The notes under the pieces are model-generated. The model saw only the letters and a list, made by a program, of their open reading frames with translations, searched no databases and had not been told where the DNA came from. Below are positions 17,186 through 25,418 of a stretch of 64,000 nucleotides of DNA, piece after piece. The stretch comes from Paenibacillus crassostreae (lineage in GTDB: Bacteria > Bacillota > Bacilli > Paenibacillales > Paenibacillaceae), in the NCBI RefSeq assembly GCF_001857945.1, contig NZ_CP017770.1:744001-808000 (forward strand), read 5' to 3'. The position numbers and the translations under genes were made by a program. Each line of letters starts with the position of its first letter. Position 1 is the stretch's first letter.

Positions 17186-18535
17186 TTATTTTACAGGAGT
17201 TCTTATTTCTTCAACACTTACTTCTGAACCATCTTCAGCATTAATAAATACTCTATAATTTGTTCCATTCACTTTTCCACCAAACTCATAACATAAAACT
17301 TCCTTTGAATATTCATCTTCGATTAAGGACTTACGATTGTAATTCTCTGTGAATTCTTGATTTAACATCTTTCTCGCTTCTTCAAGGTTAAGCTTTGCTG
17401 GAGGTATTTTACGGTTATTCTGCTGCTCATACACGAATTCACTGGCTTGGAACCCTGTTACTTCACCATTATCAAGCCCCACTCGAACAGTCATCTTCTC
17501 GGGGTAAATGAGCACCCCATCCTGCTTACGCACGTATGTGAATGTACCCATATTTCCATACTCATCATACATAATAGGTGTCATTTCATGATAACCCTTA
17601 TTAACTAGAAATTTATTTACTTTATCCCTGGCTTGCTCCATATCTACTTTTTTGTTCCCAACTTTACGATTATCAGAATACGAAATTAGCAAGCCGCCCT
17701 TTTTAGTGAAATCCATAGAAATTGTAGCAGCCTTACCCTTACTACTCTTTGTTTGAGCTGTATAAGAAGCCCATTCCGTACCCTTCCCATTTTCCGTAAT
17801 TTGCACCTCAACGTTTGACCCGAGATCAGCAAATTTGATGGATTTTCGCCGAATATCTTCTTCCGTCACCGGAACCCCATCTAATTTTTTCACAGAGCGT
17901 TTGTCATTTATTGAAGCAACGGATGGTCCCCAATCCAAATCGGGATATTCACCTACCGTTTTATCCACTAATTTAAATCCGTCAATGACACTGTTATCTT
18001 CCATCTGATCTTCATTGGCAATCGTTGCTTCTACATCCATCCAACGTATCCTATTCTTGATTACTTTATCTTGTACTGCCTGTAATTCCTTAGATATTTG
18101 AGCTGAATTCTTATATAGCACCTTTAAAGTATTGAATTCCTGTTCACTTAAAGGTTCCTTATCTAAATCCCGGATCGATGTTTGATATGAGAATTTAGAG
18201 ATTTTTGATAAAAACTCTTCCGTTTTGTTAAAAGGTAACAATGCGAGGGGTAGTTGATTGATTTCATTCTGAGCTTCACTAGTCATTCGCCATACATTAA
18301 CCAACCCTTTTCGATGCATAGACCTCGAAGCTGAATTAACTGCTAACGTATTCCCAATTTCTCCATGTAGTCGATCAACATGATAAGACAAATCGTGAAA
18401 TGCTCGTTGATATTGATTTTCCGCTTTGATCAGAATTGAATTTTTCTCTTGATTTTCTTGATAACCCCATACCATAGCACCTATTAACAACACCGTCATG
18501 ACTGGAAACAATACAGCGCTTAATCGCTTATACAT
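17186..18535 (-). CDS. ypeB: Germination protein YpeB
   Basis: A 449-residue protein with an N-terminal anchor (about residues 8-24), an alpha-helical region and three PepSY-like domains in the C-terminal half (around residues 300, 330 and 410). YpeB stabilises the cortex-lytic enzyme SleB in the spore inner membrane, and the two genes are normally one operon. Here no sleB lies upstream or downstream, so the partner must be elsewhere. A sigma-G-like promoter precedes it. AGGAG lies upstream of the ATG. Confidence 0.92.
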   Translation of the reverse strand: MYKRLSAVLFPVMTVLLIGAMVWGYQENQEKNSILIKAENQYQRAFHDLSYHVDRLHGEIGNTLAVNSASRSMHRKGLVNVWRMTSEAQNEINQLPLALLPFNKTEEFLSKISKFSYQTSIRDLDKEPLSEQEFNTLKVLYKNSAQISKELQAVQDKVIKNRIRWMDVEATIANEDQMEDNSVIDGFKLVDKTVGEYPDLDWGPSVASINDKRSVKKLDGVPVTEEDIRRKSIKFADLGSNVEVQITENGKGTEWASYTAQTKSSKGKAATISMDFTKKGGLLISYSDNRKVGNKKVDMEQARDKVNKFLVNKGYHEMTPIMYDEYGNMGTFTYVRKQDGVLIYPEKMTVRVGLDNGEVTGFQASEFVYEQQNNRKIPPAKLNLEEARKMLNQEFTENYNRKSLIEDEYSKEVLCYEFGGKVNGTNYRVFINAEDGSEVSVEEIRTPVK

Positions 18536-18571
18536 ATACTTTCAAGTCTCCTTTCTTCTTATCCTTGCCGT

Positions 18572-18601
18572 TAGTGTGACAAGAAGAAAGAAGTCTTATA
18601 C
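18572..18601 (-). promoter_or_regulatory. Candidate sigma-G promoter of ypeB
   Basis: On the minus strand GTATA and CACACTA are separated by 18 bases; the forespore sigma-G consensus is about GMATR, 18 bases, CATNHTA. One mismatch in the -10. ypeB is sigma-G-controlled in Bacillus subtilis. Confidence 0.45.
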
Positions 18602-18623
18602 ATGCTTACCAATTCTTTCGTAA

Positions 18624-18773
18624 TTAAAATATTTGTTGCTCAATTTCAAAATGCAGTTGATTATCACAAAGACATTGTTTAAACCCAGTTTCAAGTTTAC
18701 CTTGTACTTCTCTGCCACACAGAATAAAACATTCTCCGCACTGTTGACATACAATTTTCACTTTTACACGCAA
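18624..18773 (-). CDS. Small CxxC-rich protein
   Basis: A 49-residue protein: MRVKVKIVCQQCGECFILCG, then a spacer and CLCDN. The four to five cysteines (C-x2-C-x2-C, later C-x-C) could form a zinc ribbon. It starts with TTG seven bases after AGGAGGTG, a strong Shine-Dalgarno that argues it is real. It fills the gap between prsW and ypeB where sleB might be expected. Unknown function. Confidence 0.62.
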   Translation of the reverse strand: MRVKVKIVCQQCGECFILCGREVQGKLETGFKQCLCDNQLHFEIEQQIF

Positions 18774-18888
18774 AAAAAGACACCTCCTGTAAATGTCATT
18801 AATCCATTGCTAATATTCTCAAGTAAGATTTCTTGAAATAAAAGCGCCGCATAAGTTCATTTCATCAGAATCAGTGTCTCCAAAATTG

Positions 18889-19584
18889 TTACGTATTAAC
18901 CTCTTCTTCCCTCTTTTGGAAGCGAAGCGGCGAACGATTGTTTGCACGAATTACTTTATCCATGCCACCATACCATAATAAAACCATCAAAGGAACAATA
19001 AGCCATACCCAATAATCCGTTACTGTCGTTAATATAAGATCATATATCCCATGAAATAACCAAGGTATCAATAAAGAATACACAAGATAACGTTTCGTAT
19101 TATTCACTTTACGGAAACGCGCTAAACCGAAGTAATAACCCATAATAACCCCGAATAAAGCATGACCCGAAACGGGCAAGAGTGCTCTTATAAACATCGT
19201 CCCTATTGATGCTTGGCTATACCAGGCATACATAAAGTTTTCTACAGTTGCAAATCCAAGTGAAATGGTCACAGCATATACAATACCATCATAGGGCTCA
19301 TCGAACTCCACATGGTTGTAAATGATGAAATATAGAACTAACCACTTCAATAATTCCTCAACTCCAGAAGAGATGAAGAATGACTGCACAAAAGGATGAG
19401 TTCCTAATCCCAAAGTCAGTCCTCTCTGTATAATGATGACTGGGATCACAACAAGTAAACCCAGTAAAAATATACGTACAACCATATGAATCGGCTCAGC
19501 ATCATATTTATCTTTCAGATAAAAAAACGTCAACAAAGCAAGCCCTGGCGCCACTGCAGACGCAATAACTGAAAACAATAGCAC
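18889..19584 (-). CDS. prsW: PrsW-type intramembrane protease
   Basis: A 231-residue protein with about seven to eight transmembrane segments and the conserved patterns GVEELLKW (EExxK, near residue 75), ATVENFMY, SGHALFG and FHGIYD. In Bacillus subtilis PrsW performs site-1 cleavage of the anti-sigma factor RsiW in envelope stress. Start is GTG after GGAGGAG. It sits beside ypeB as in Bacillus subtilis. The local substrate is unknown. Confidence 0.92.
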   Translation of the reverse strand: MLLFSVIASAVAPGLALLTFFYLKDKYDAEPIHMVVRIFLLGLLVVIPVIIIQRGLTLGLGTHPFVQSFFISSGVEELLKWLVLYFIIYNHVEFDEPYDGIVYAVTISLGFATVENFMYAWYSQASIGTMFIRALLPVSGHALFGVIMGYYFGLARFRKVNNTKRYLVYSLLIPWLFHGIYDLILTTVTDYWVWLIVPLMVLLWYGGMDKVIRANNRSPLRFQKREEEVNT

Positions 19585-19623
19585 CCTTACTCCTCCGTCT
19601 CTGACGATAAGTGATTTATGCTG

Positions 19624-20238
19624 TTATTCCTGACGAGCGAAATGATGACAAATAACTCCGATCGCATCTTCTGGGATAATTACTTTACCATACTCTTCAA
19701 GAACAGCTTCTGTTGTTGAAATAGACTCACCAAATTCAGCTAAAACAGCTATCAATGATGGATGTTTATCCTCATCTAAATCGGCAGGTTCTAAATACAA
19801 AACCCATTTATCATTATAGTTATACAGCTTCCCAGCTTTTGTAATATTCCATTGAAGTACGTGTGCAGCTTCAATTAACACTTCAAAATCATTAAAAGCG
19901 TATACGATGGTATCACTTTCTTCAAGTGTAACTTCCATTTCATAAACGTCCTCTGGAATCTCATCTTCAATATGCCCCATGTATTGATGGTGATCATATT
20001 TACCTCGAGTCACAATGACGACCATTCCTTGAGCTGGCAATGCGAAAACTTCTACAGCCAAAGGTCCTGTTGCATCGAAACCGACTTCATTGTATGCCTG
20101 GTCCATCATATCAGTAAACAGGTCATGTACCTTCGGTATTTCTTGCCACATGTCTTCCTTTTGGATGCCACGCTCGCTCAGATCATCAAACGTTAGGAAA
20201 ATCCGTATCTTATCTGGACTCAAACGTTCTATTTTCAT
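19624..20238 (-). CDS. mecA: MecA-family adaptor protein
   Basis: A 204-residue adaptor of the MecA/YpbH family. The N-terminal domain MKIERLSPDKIRIFLTFDDL binds substrates, an acidic linker follows, and the C-terminal domain (from about residue 105) binds ClpC. MecA delivers ComK and other proteins to ClpCP. The ATG at 20238 follows AAGGAGGATCC. By position near prsW it may be the YpbH paralogue rather than MecA itself; sequence alone does not decide. Confidence 0.85.
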   Translation of the reverse strand: MKIERLSPDKIRIFLTFDDLSERGIQKEDMWQEIPKVHDLFTDMMDQAYNEVGFDATGPLAVEVFALPAQGMVVIVTRGKYDHHQYMGHIEDEIPEDVYEMEVTLEESDTIVYAFNDFEVLIEAAHVLQWNITKAGKLYNYNDKWVLYLEPADLDEDKHPSLIAVLAEFGESISTTEAVLEEYGKVIIPEDAIGVICHHFARQE

Positions 20239-20363
20239 GACAGGATCCTCCTTTGCAAGCAATGAGATATAACAAATTATGATGTCTCATTTAAATTGTG
20301 CTAAAAATAATTCTTATGTAAGTATCGTATCATTTTCTATACATAAATGCACGTAATAAAAAA

Positions 20364-20410
20364 TATGATGGATCATCATTTCGCGATACCGTTTTTGACA
20401 ATCCATCATA
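20364..20410. repeat. Inverted repeat, family C, copy 2
   Basis: TATGATGGAT and ATCCATCATA are perfect ten-base arms around 27 bases. The right side TTTGACAATCCATCATA matches family C copy 1 (13290). A family A copy begins directly next to it. Confidence 0.55.
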
Positions 20411-20516
20411 CAAGTAGAACCGGCTATGCCGTCCTTTTTCAAAGACGGCATCCGTTTCAGCGGAAATATAAGGATTAAAGTATCAAGTGAAACTGATACT
20501 TTAATCCTTATATTTT
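20411..20516. repeat. Dispersed repeat family A, copy 2 (best palindrome)
   Basis: GGCTATGCCGTCC near 20422 pairs partly with its neighbour GACGGCATCCG. Then AAATATAAGGATTAAAGTAT (20464) and its perfect complement to 20515 form 22-base arms around AGTGAAAC. This is the cleanest member of the family. Confidence 0.75.
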
Positions 20517-20522
20517 AAAAAA

Positions 20523-20563
20523 GAATCATTTAATTCGGACAAATCCTGCCCGTTAAATGATTC
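20523..20563. repeat. Hairpin between repeats
   Basis: GAATCATTTAA and TTAAATGATTC are perfect 11-base arms around 19 bases. It may act as a terminator for the unknown protein encoded further right. Confidence 0.5.
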
Positions 20564-20570
20564 TATATAA

Positions 20571-20688
20571 GAATCAATTTCATAATTACGCAAACCCATT
20601 TAAATGTGACTATATATTGACAGAATGAATCACTCTGATCAATATATAGTCCTCATTTGAGTTGCATAAGCGATTATGAAATTGATTC
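20571..20688. repeat. Long palindromic repeat, family B, copy 1
   Basis: 118 bases ending in GAATCAATTTCATAAT and its exact complement. Inner arms include GACTATATATTGA and TCAATATATAGTC. A shortened copy lies at 38087-38124. MITE-like, with no coding sequence. Confidence 0.7.
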
Positions 20689-20700
20689 ACAAGCAATAAA

Positions 20701-21063
20701 TTACAATCCCGGAATAACTGTATTAGTCTCTTTCAGAATCTGATCTACTTCGTATTTAACCTCAGGGTTTCCTTTAATAAAATCCTTCAACATTGTCATG
20801 TTTGATTCCTTCGAATGGGTCTGTGTCTGTATTCCGGTTGTATTGAACGTTTCATTCGTTGAGTTGAAATTGGAGCCCACCGTGGGACTTTCACTTTCAC
20901 GATCGCTCCCTAAAATTGAACCCATGCCTGTGAAGTCCATCATTTTCCCTCTTGCCTTATCAGCTAATTGCTGTCCAACTGCACCATTCTGATTGTTCTT
21001 AGAAATCATGTTAGTTGCTGCAGCTCCAATAACAATCCCAGTTAAAAGTGACGAAAAATTCAC
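20701..21063 (-). CDS. Hypothetical protein
   Basis: A 120-residue protein with a short hydrophobic N-terminus (VNFSSLLTGIVIGAAATNMIS) like YtxH-type or general-stress membrane proteins, then a low-complexity linker rich in Asn, Ser and Thr, and a helical C-terminus. Start is GTG after AGGAGG at the proper spacing. Divergent from the polysaccharide deacetylase gene. Unknown function. Confidence 0.65.
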   Translation of the reverse strand: MNFSSLLTGIVIGAAATNMISKNNQNGAVGQQLADKARGKMMDFTGMGSILGSDRESESPTVGSNFNSTNETFNTTGIQTQTHSKESNMTMLKDFIKGNPEVKYEVDQILKETNTVIPGL

Positions 21064-21155
21064 ACGTATTACCTCCTTCTGTGATAGAATCATCGCTAGT
21101 ATTAGCAAAAAGTTCGTAACTCATACGGTATATTAAAGGGAAGTGAGATGACATT

Positions 21156-22034
21156 ATGAAGAGACAGACAACAGCATTTGTTCTTGCTTGTACCTTTCTG
21201 CTTAGTTCATGCAGTAACATGAACACAGCAACAAGTGATTCGGAATCGAATCAAATTCTAAAATCACAAGAACTAGAACAAAGTAAAATTACCCAGAAAC
21301 AAACCCAAAAAAAAGGAGAGGAACTACCTACATTAACTGAAGAATCTCCTAAAGATATTACTCCTGAAGTCAATAAAGAACCTAAAATTGAATTGAATTA
21401 TCATATGAACAGTAACTATGACATTATCCCTAACAATGAATCCATATCCAAAAAGGTTGTATTGCTAACATTTGATGACGGCCCAAAAGATGCGGATATG
21501 ATCAACGGATTAATCGATATATTAGACAAGCATCAAGCAAAGGCCATATTCTTCGTAAATGGATATAAAGTCAAAGAAAATCCACACCTGCTGAAACTCA
21601 TTCATGACCGTGAGCAAATCATTGGTAACCATAGCTGGGATCATGTGGTATTGAAGAATAAGTCAGAAGCAGAAGTCAAACAACAAGTTAAAGATGTTCA
21701 AGAAATTGTTGCCGATATAACCGGTGAAAAGCCCGTATACTTTCGTGCTCCACATGGTGCAGGTGGGGATGTCACTAAAAAAGTTACCAAAGACAATGGT
21801 ATGTTATACATGACTTGGTCTATTGGTTCACTCGATTGGGAAATGAAATCAACGGATTCAAATCCAGCAGCAACTATCATAAAGAACGTAACGGAACAAC
21901 TTCATTCTGGAAGTAATATCCTAATGCATGAATTACCGTGGACAGTCCAGAGTCTCGATAAATTACTGACAGAGCTAGAGACGAGGGGATATACTTTTGT
22001 AGATCCTAGAAGCATTGAATTACAAATGCGTTAA
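21156..22034 (+). CDS. Polysaccharide deacetylase lipoprotein (NodB-type)
   Basis: A 292-residue lipoprotein (lipobox LLSSC near residue 20) with a carbohydrate esterase 4 domain. Catalytic and metal motifs: TFDDGP near residue 101, NHSWDH near residue 151, RAPHGAG near residue 192, DW near residue 222. The fifth motif reads LMHE where LxHD is usual. It likely removes N-acetyl groups from peptidoglycan or a related glycan outside the cell. The linker after the signal is Gln/Lys-rich. It is one of few plus-strand genes and ends in a shared terminator. Confidence 0.9.
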   Translation: MKRQTTAFVLACTFLLSSCSNMNTATSDSESNQILKSQELEQSKITQKQTQKKGEELPTLTEESPKDITPEVNKEPKIELNYHMNSNYDIIPNNESISKKVVLLTFDDGPKDADMINGLIDILDKHQAKAIFFVNGYKVKENPHLLKLIHDREQIIGNHSWDHVVLKNKSEAEVKQQVKDVQEIVADITGEKPVYFRAPHGAGGDVTKKVTKDNGMLYMTWSIGSLDWEMKSTDSNPAATIIKNVTEQLHSGSNILMHELPWTVQSLDKLLTELETRGYTFVDPRSIELQMR

Positions 22035-22058
22035 ATTAATTTTAGAGCTTAAAAATAT

Positions 22059-22105
22059 AGGACAACCCTATGTAGTTAGTTATCTTAACTACGCAAGGCT
22101 GTCCT
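22059..22105 (+). terminator. Bidirectional terminator between convergent genes
   Basis: AGGACA and TGTCCT with the inner arms GTAGTTA and TAACTAC form an extended imperfect hairpin. It overlaps the 3' end of the metallophosphoesterase gene. Confidence 0.6.
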
Positions 22106-22931
22106 CTTCATTAGAACGTAGGGTAATCAGGTTCATTTCAGCAGGACATCGAAATCTCAGTGGAAGATGTCGATACCCAAATCCCCGACTAACAAATAAC
22201 CTAGATCTTGTAATTAAAGTATCCTCTTGCTCCCATTCAACCAACCCACTCGCAATATCGCGATAACATTTATCTAAGTGAATAGGACCTATCCAAGGAA
22301 AAATAATTTGCCCTCCATGAGTATGTCCAGCTAAGACAAGGTCAGCAGGTTTTGTCGAAAAACGGTTTATCCACGCAGGATCATGAACTAATACCAGCCG
22401 ACAAACATCCATTTCACTATTTGGTAGCTTGGGTAACGGAGAATACTTTTTTAGGCGAATGTTAGAATAGTCCATTCCTGTTAACCATATGAAAGATCCA
22501 TTTTTCTCAAGCTTCACGTTTTGATTCATTAACAAATTTACATCACATAATCTCAGTATCTGATCTAGAGAAACAATGTCAGCTTTATAATCATGGTTAC
22601 CATGCACGGCATATACGGGAGCAACACTCGATAATAGTCTCATATTTCTCTCCACACGTGATAATGGGACATTCTTTTCCATAATATCCCCACCCAACAA
22701 TACCCAATCAACCTGACCTTTTAATGACATCAATAATTCTTTAGGAAGATGTCGTCGGTGAATATCCGTAATGAAGAGAATCCTACTTCCATCAAATGAC
22801 CTCGGTAGTCTACTCAACTTGAATTCAACAGGATTGATCACGACTCTAAGCGCTTCATGTATCATCCAATACAATAAAATCACTGCTGCTAGAGTAACAC
22901 AACCGGATAATAACCAGATCAATGCAGTCAT
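22089..22931 (-). CDS. Membrane-anchored metallophosphoesterase (YpbG-like)
   Basis: A 280-residue protein with an N-terminal helix and a calcineurin-type phosphoesterase domain: DIHRR (DxH), LGGDIM (GGD), GNHD, LVHDP and GHTHGGQ. It corresponds by neighbourhood to Bacillus subtilis ypbG. The ATG at 22931 overlaps the preceding stop as ATGA and has GGAGA eight bases upstream, which decides it over the ATG at 22937. Substrate unknown; relatives act on UDP-diacylglucosamine or nucleotides. Confidence 0.88.
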   Translation of the reverse strand: MTALIWLLSGCVTLAAVILLYWMIHEALRVVINPVEFKLSRLPRSFDGSRILFITDIHRRHLPKELLMSLKGQVDWVLLGGDIMEKNVPLSRVERNMRLLSSVAPVYAVHGNHDYKADIVSLDQILRLCDVNLLMNQNVKLEKNGSFIWLTGMDYSNIRLKKYSPLPKLPNSEMDVCRLVLVHDPAWINRFSTKPADLVLAGHTHGGQIIFPWIGPIHLDKCYRDIASGLVEWEQEDTLITRSRLFVSRGFGYRHLPLRFRCPAEMNLITLRSNEEDSLA

Positions 22932-23308
22932 TTCCATATCTCCTTTAATGGCGGTGCACCTTCTAGACCCCACCACAATAATGCAGCTGTTAGCATCAAA
23001 AATAGAACAATGAGTGTATTCAGAAAAATTCTACTAAGTTTTATTTTATTTGAATAATAAGTTTCTGTTCGAGCAGGAATAATAACTTCAGCACTATTCT
23101 CATGATCACTATCGTCATAGTCGTTAGACTTCACTTCTTTAATTATCATCAATTCATCTTTCGAGGTGTTATCCTCTAAATATTGTCTTGCCTCTTCTTT
23201 ACTGATAAAAGCCCAAGAAAGCCATACCTTCCTCGCTTGCTTTTTCTCATGATTCTGGTCTTCTCGCCGCTTCTTCTGTGTTTCTACTCTGCTAAGCCCC
23301 ATGTTCAT
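22928..23308 (-). CDS. Hypothetical protein with C-terminal transmembrane helix
   Basis: A 126-residue protein. The first 90 residues are highly charged, including a KRREDQNHEKKQARK-type stretch and a segment SWAFISKEEARQYLED that looks like a small folded motif; a single helix lies at about residues 92-112. Start and stop overlap both neighbours by ATGA, so it is translationally coupled to a CPBP protease and a metallophosphoesterase. In Bacillus the corresponding genes are ypbE/ypbF, of unknown role. Confidence 0.68.
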   Translation of the reverse strand: MNMGLSRVETQKKRREDQNHEKKQARKVWLSWAFISKEEARQYLEDNTSKDELMIIKEVKSNDYDDSDHENSAEVIIPARTETYYSNKIKLSRIFLNTLIVLFLMLTAALLWWGLEGAPPLKEIWK

Positions 23309-23904
23309 TCTTCTCTCCGAAATCGAATCATCATTCCAGAAATGACATCAATAATAAAATGACATAAGATGGGTGCCCACAATGTACCAGACAAAATGTA
23401 AATAGTTCCTAATCCATAACTACTTAGGAAGACCCAACCCGTAGGAATCCAATGCTTCAAATAACGTATGTGAATGACGGCAAAAATAATACTCGTCCAA
23501 TAAGGCCCGATTGCATACTGAATCGCTCCTCGAAATAGTAATTCTTCACAAATGGCTACGATTGCTGCAATACAAATAATATGCCATACAGGGCGTTTTC
23601 CAAACAACATGTGATTTATACCACCATCATCCATCGAATCTTCTGGCATAATCTTCGATAGGAAGAAGTCAATAATGAGCATACATCCTGCTAAACCCAT
23701 ACCCCATGCCACAAAATTGTCATTATTTTGCAACGAAAAAAGGTCAAATATATTTCTCTTCTGAAATAATAGCCAAATAATACCGATAACCAAAGTGAGA
23801 GCTTGAGTTATGTAAAGATTTAATAATAACAACCGATCATTTAATTGATTTACGGTAACTTGTTTAATTTTTATTTTTGGAAACTTTAATTTAATTTTTT
23901 TCAT
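23305..23904 (-). CDS. CPBP-family intramembrane metalloprotease (YpbD-like)
   Basis: A 199-residue protein with about six membrane segments and the CPBP signatures EELLFRGAIQ (motif 1, EExxxR, near residue 107), FAVIHIRYLKHW (motif 2, with His in place of the usual region) and HFIIDV (motif 3). CPBP proteins cleave prenylated or other substrates within the membrane. First gene of a three-gene ATGA-overlapping cluster. AGGCAGGA precedes the ATG. Confidence 0.85.
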   Translation of the reverse strand: MKKIKLKFPKIKIKQVTVNQLNDRLLLLNLYITQALTLVIGIIWLLFQKRNIFDLFSLQNNDNFVAWGMGLAGCMLIIDFFLSKIMPEDSMDDGGINHMLFGKRPVWHIICIAAIVAICEELLFRGAIQYAIGPYWTSIIFAVIHIRYLKHWIPTGWVFLSSYGLGTIYILSGTLWAPILCHFIIDVISGMMIRFRREE

Positions 23905-23960
23905 CTTGTCCTGCCTGTTCTATATATTTTCTTATTAATACACTAAAGGAGACTTTATTT

Positions 23961-24878
23961 ATGCAAAAGCGTTCATCACGGTTTGAAATGGTTTTCAGCT
24001 TAACTTTTATCCTTGTCTTCATTTTAATATCAGCAGCCTTCTTATCAGGAGTGAGGGTAGGAGCCAATAAAGTTGAGACGAAATATGAGAACTTAGCTAT
24101 CGTCCCTTCATCAAGTGAATTTGCCGATTCTTATCAACAACAAGATTTAGTTACATTTTATCATACCGTATTTTTGCCTTATCGAGAATTTAAATCTGAA
24201 TGGGTCTCTTTGACTGACGAAATAAGTCGTACTGATGATTCAAATCAAGTGAATAAAGTTCTAAAACAACTTCGCACGCTAGCTGATGAGCAATACAGTG
24301 CAATCACTAAGACAACGATGTATTCATCATCACCACTTTTACAAGAAGCACAAACTGATTTTCTGAAGAGTGTCCGTCTGTTCGGTAACTCTGCTGACAA
24401 TTATAAGATGTCTTCAAGCCTATATAATGGTGAGAAATTAATGAATAATTTGAAACAAGATCAGTTATATAAGAATGGCGTGAGTTACGGTCTACTAGCT
24501 CAAAAGAAATATTATATCTCCATGATTAAATGGAATATTAATGTAGATCCATCACTTAAAAAAGAGTATGATTTCACAAAAGATTTTTCATTTGACGAGT
24601 GGGAAGGATTCCCTTTAATCGTTAAGAATGCAGCAGTATCTACATCATTACTAACCAAATCAATCTATGATGCATACGATCCACAAGACATGACTGCTCG
24701 TATAGATGATATGATTCAGTCCGGTAATGCCGATACTATGAATTTAACTTCTATCGGGGCTATTATTAAACTATTAGATCGAACTGATGCAGTGAAAGAA
24801 AATGACTTCACAAAATGGAATAATAAATACTATAGCCAAGAACTTCTTCCACAGCTACCTTTCTTCTACGATAATTAA
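23961..24878 (+). CDS. Hypothetical exported protein
   Basis: A 305-residue protein with an N-terminal membrane segment (about residues 10-29) and an otherwise soluble helical extracytoplasmic region rich in Asp, Ser and Tyr. There is no lipobox and no motif I recognise. AAAGGAGA precedes the ATG. It lies between the CPBP protease gene (divergent) and the serA T-box. Unknown function. Confidence 0.68.
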   Translation: MQKRSSRFEMVFSLTFILVFILISAAFLSGVRVGANKVETKYENLAIVPSSSEFADSYQQQDLVTFYHTVFLPYREFKSEWVSLTDEISRTDDSNQVNKVLKQLRTLADEQYSAITKTTMYSSSPLLQEAQTDFLKSVRLFGNSADNYKMSSSLYNGEKLMNNLKQDQLYKNGVSYGLLAQKKYYISMIKWNINVDPSLKKEYDFTKDFSFDEWEGFPLIVKNAAVSTSLLTKSIYDAYDPQDMTARIDDMIQSGNADTMNLTSIGAIIKLLDRTDAVKENDFTKWNNKYYSQELLPQLPFFYDN

Positions 24879-25014
24879 GCCTGAATATGAACAGTATAAA
24901 GAATCATAGCGAATAATAATGTTAATTTCAAGTTCATTCATTGTACTATTGACAACAATATCGTAGCCATGATACATTATGAAAAATTAAGTTAACGAAA
25001 TCGATGATGGAAAA

Positions 25015-25257
25015 AAGACATGTATAACGTCAACAGAGAGTCGGTGGTTGGTGCAAACCGATGACAAGTCCTTGTCTTAGCATTCCTGAGAAATTGCATT
25101 GAATACAAGTAGGTGCAATCGGATAAACTCCGTTATCAGTTATGGTCACTAGGTGATCATTTGAGGCTGCTTCTATAATGGCAGTGAATTAGGGTGGTAC
25201 CACGAACAACTCTCGTCCCTTACTACGCAAGTAGTATGCGAATCGGGAGTTTTTTTG
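25015..25257 (+). promoter_or_regulatory. T-box riboswitch of serA
   Basis: Contains the antiterminator T-box AGGGTGGTACCACG (25190-25203), the Stem I AGAGAG and GGTTGGTGCAAACC features near 25035-25060, and a terminator pair ACTCTCG/CGGGAGT followed by eight T. A TTAGCATTCC stretch near 25078 offers AGC as a serine specifier, which would fit a leader that senses uncharged tRNA-Ser. The specifier assignment is inferred by analogy with other T-box leaders. Confidence 0.85.
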
Positions 25258-25418
25258 TTACTCTTTCATTAACATTATCATAAAGCAGTCTTATTGCTAC
25301 ACTCATCGCCTTTGATGCGGTAACGCGTTGCTTTATTATCAATGGTATTGCGGTCATGTGTCTACCTAGATACAGTCCTAATTATATACGCTTTAGAATA
25401 TTAAGGAGGAAAGAAACC

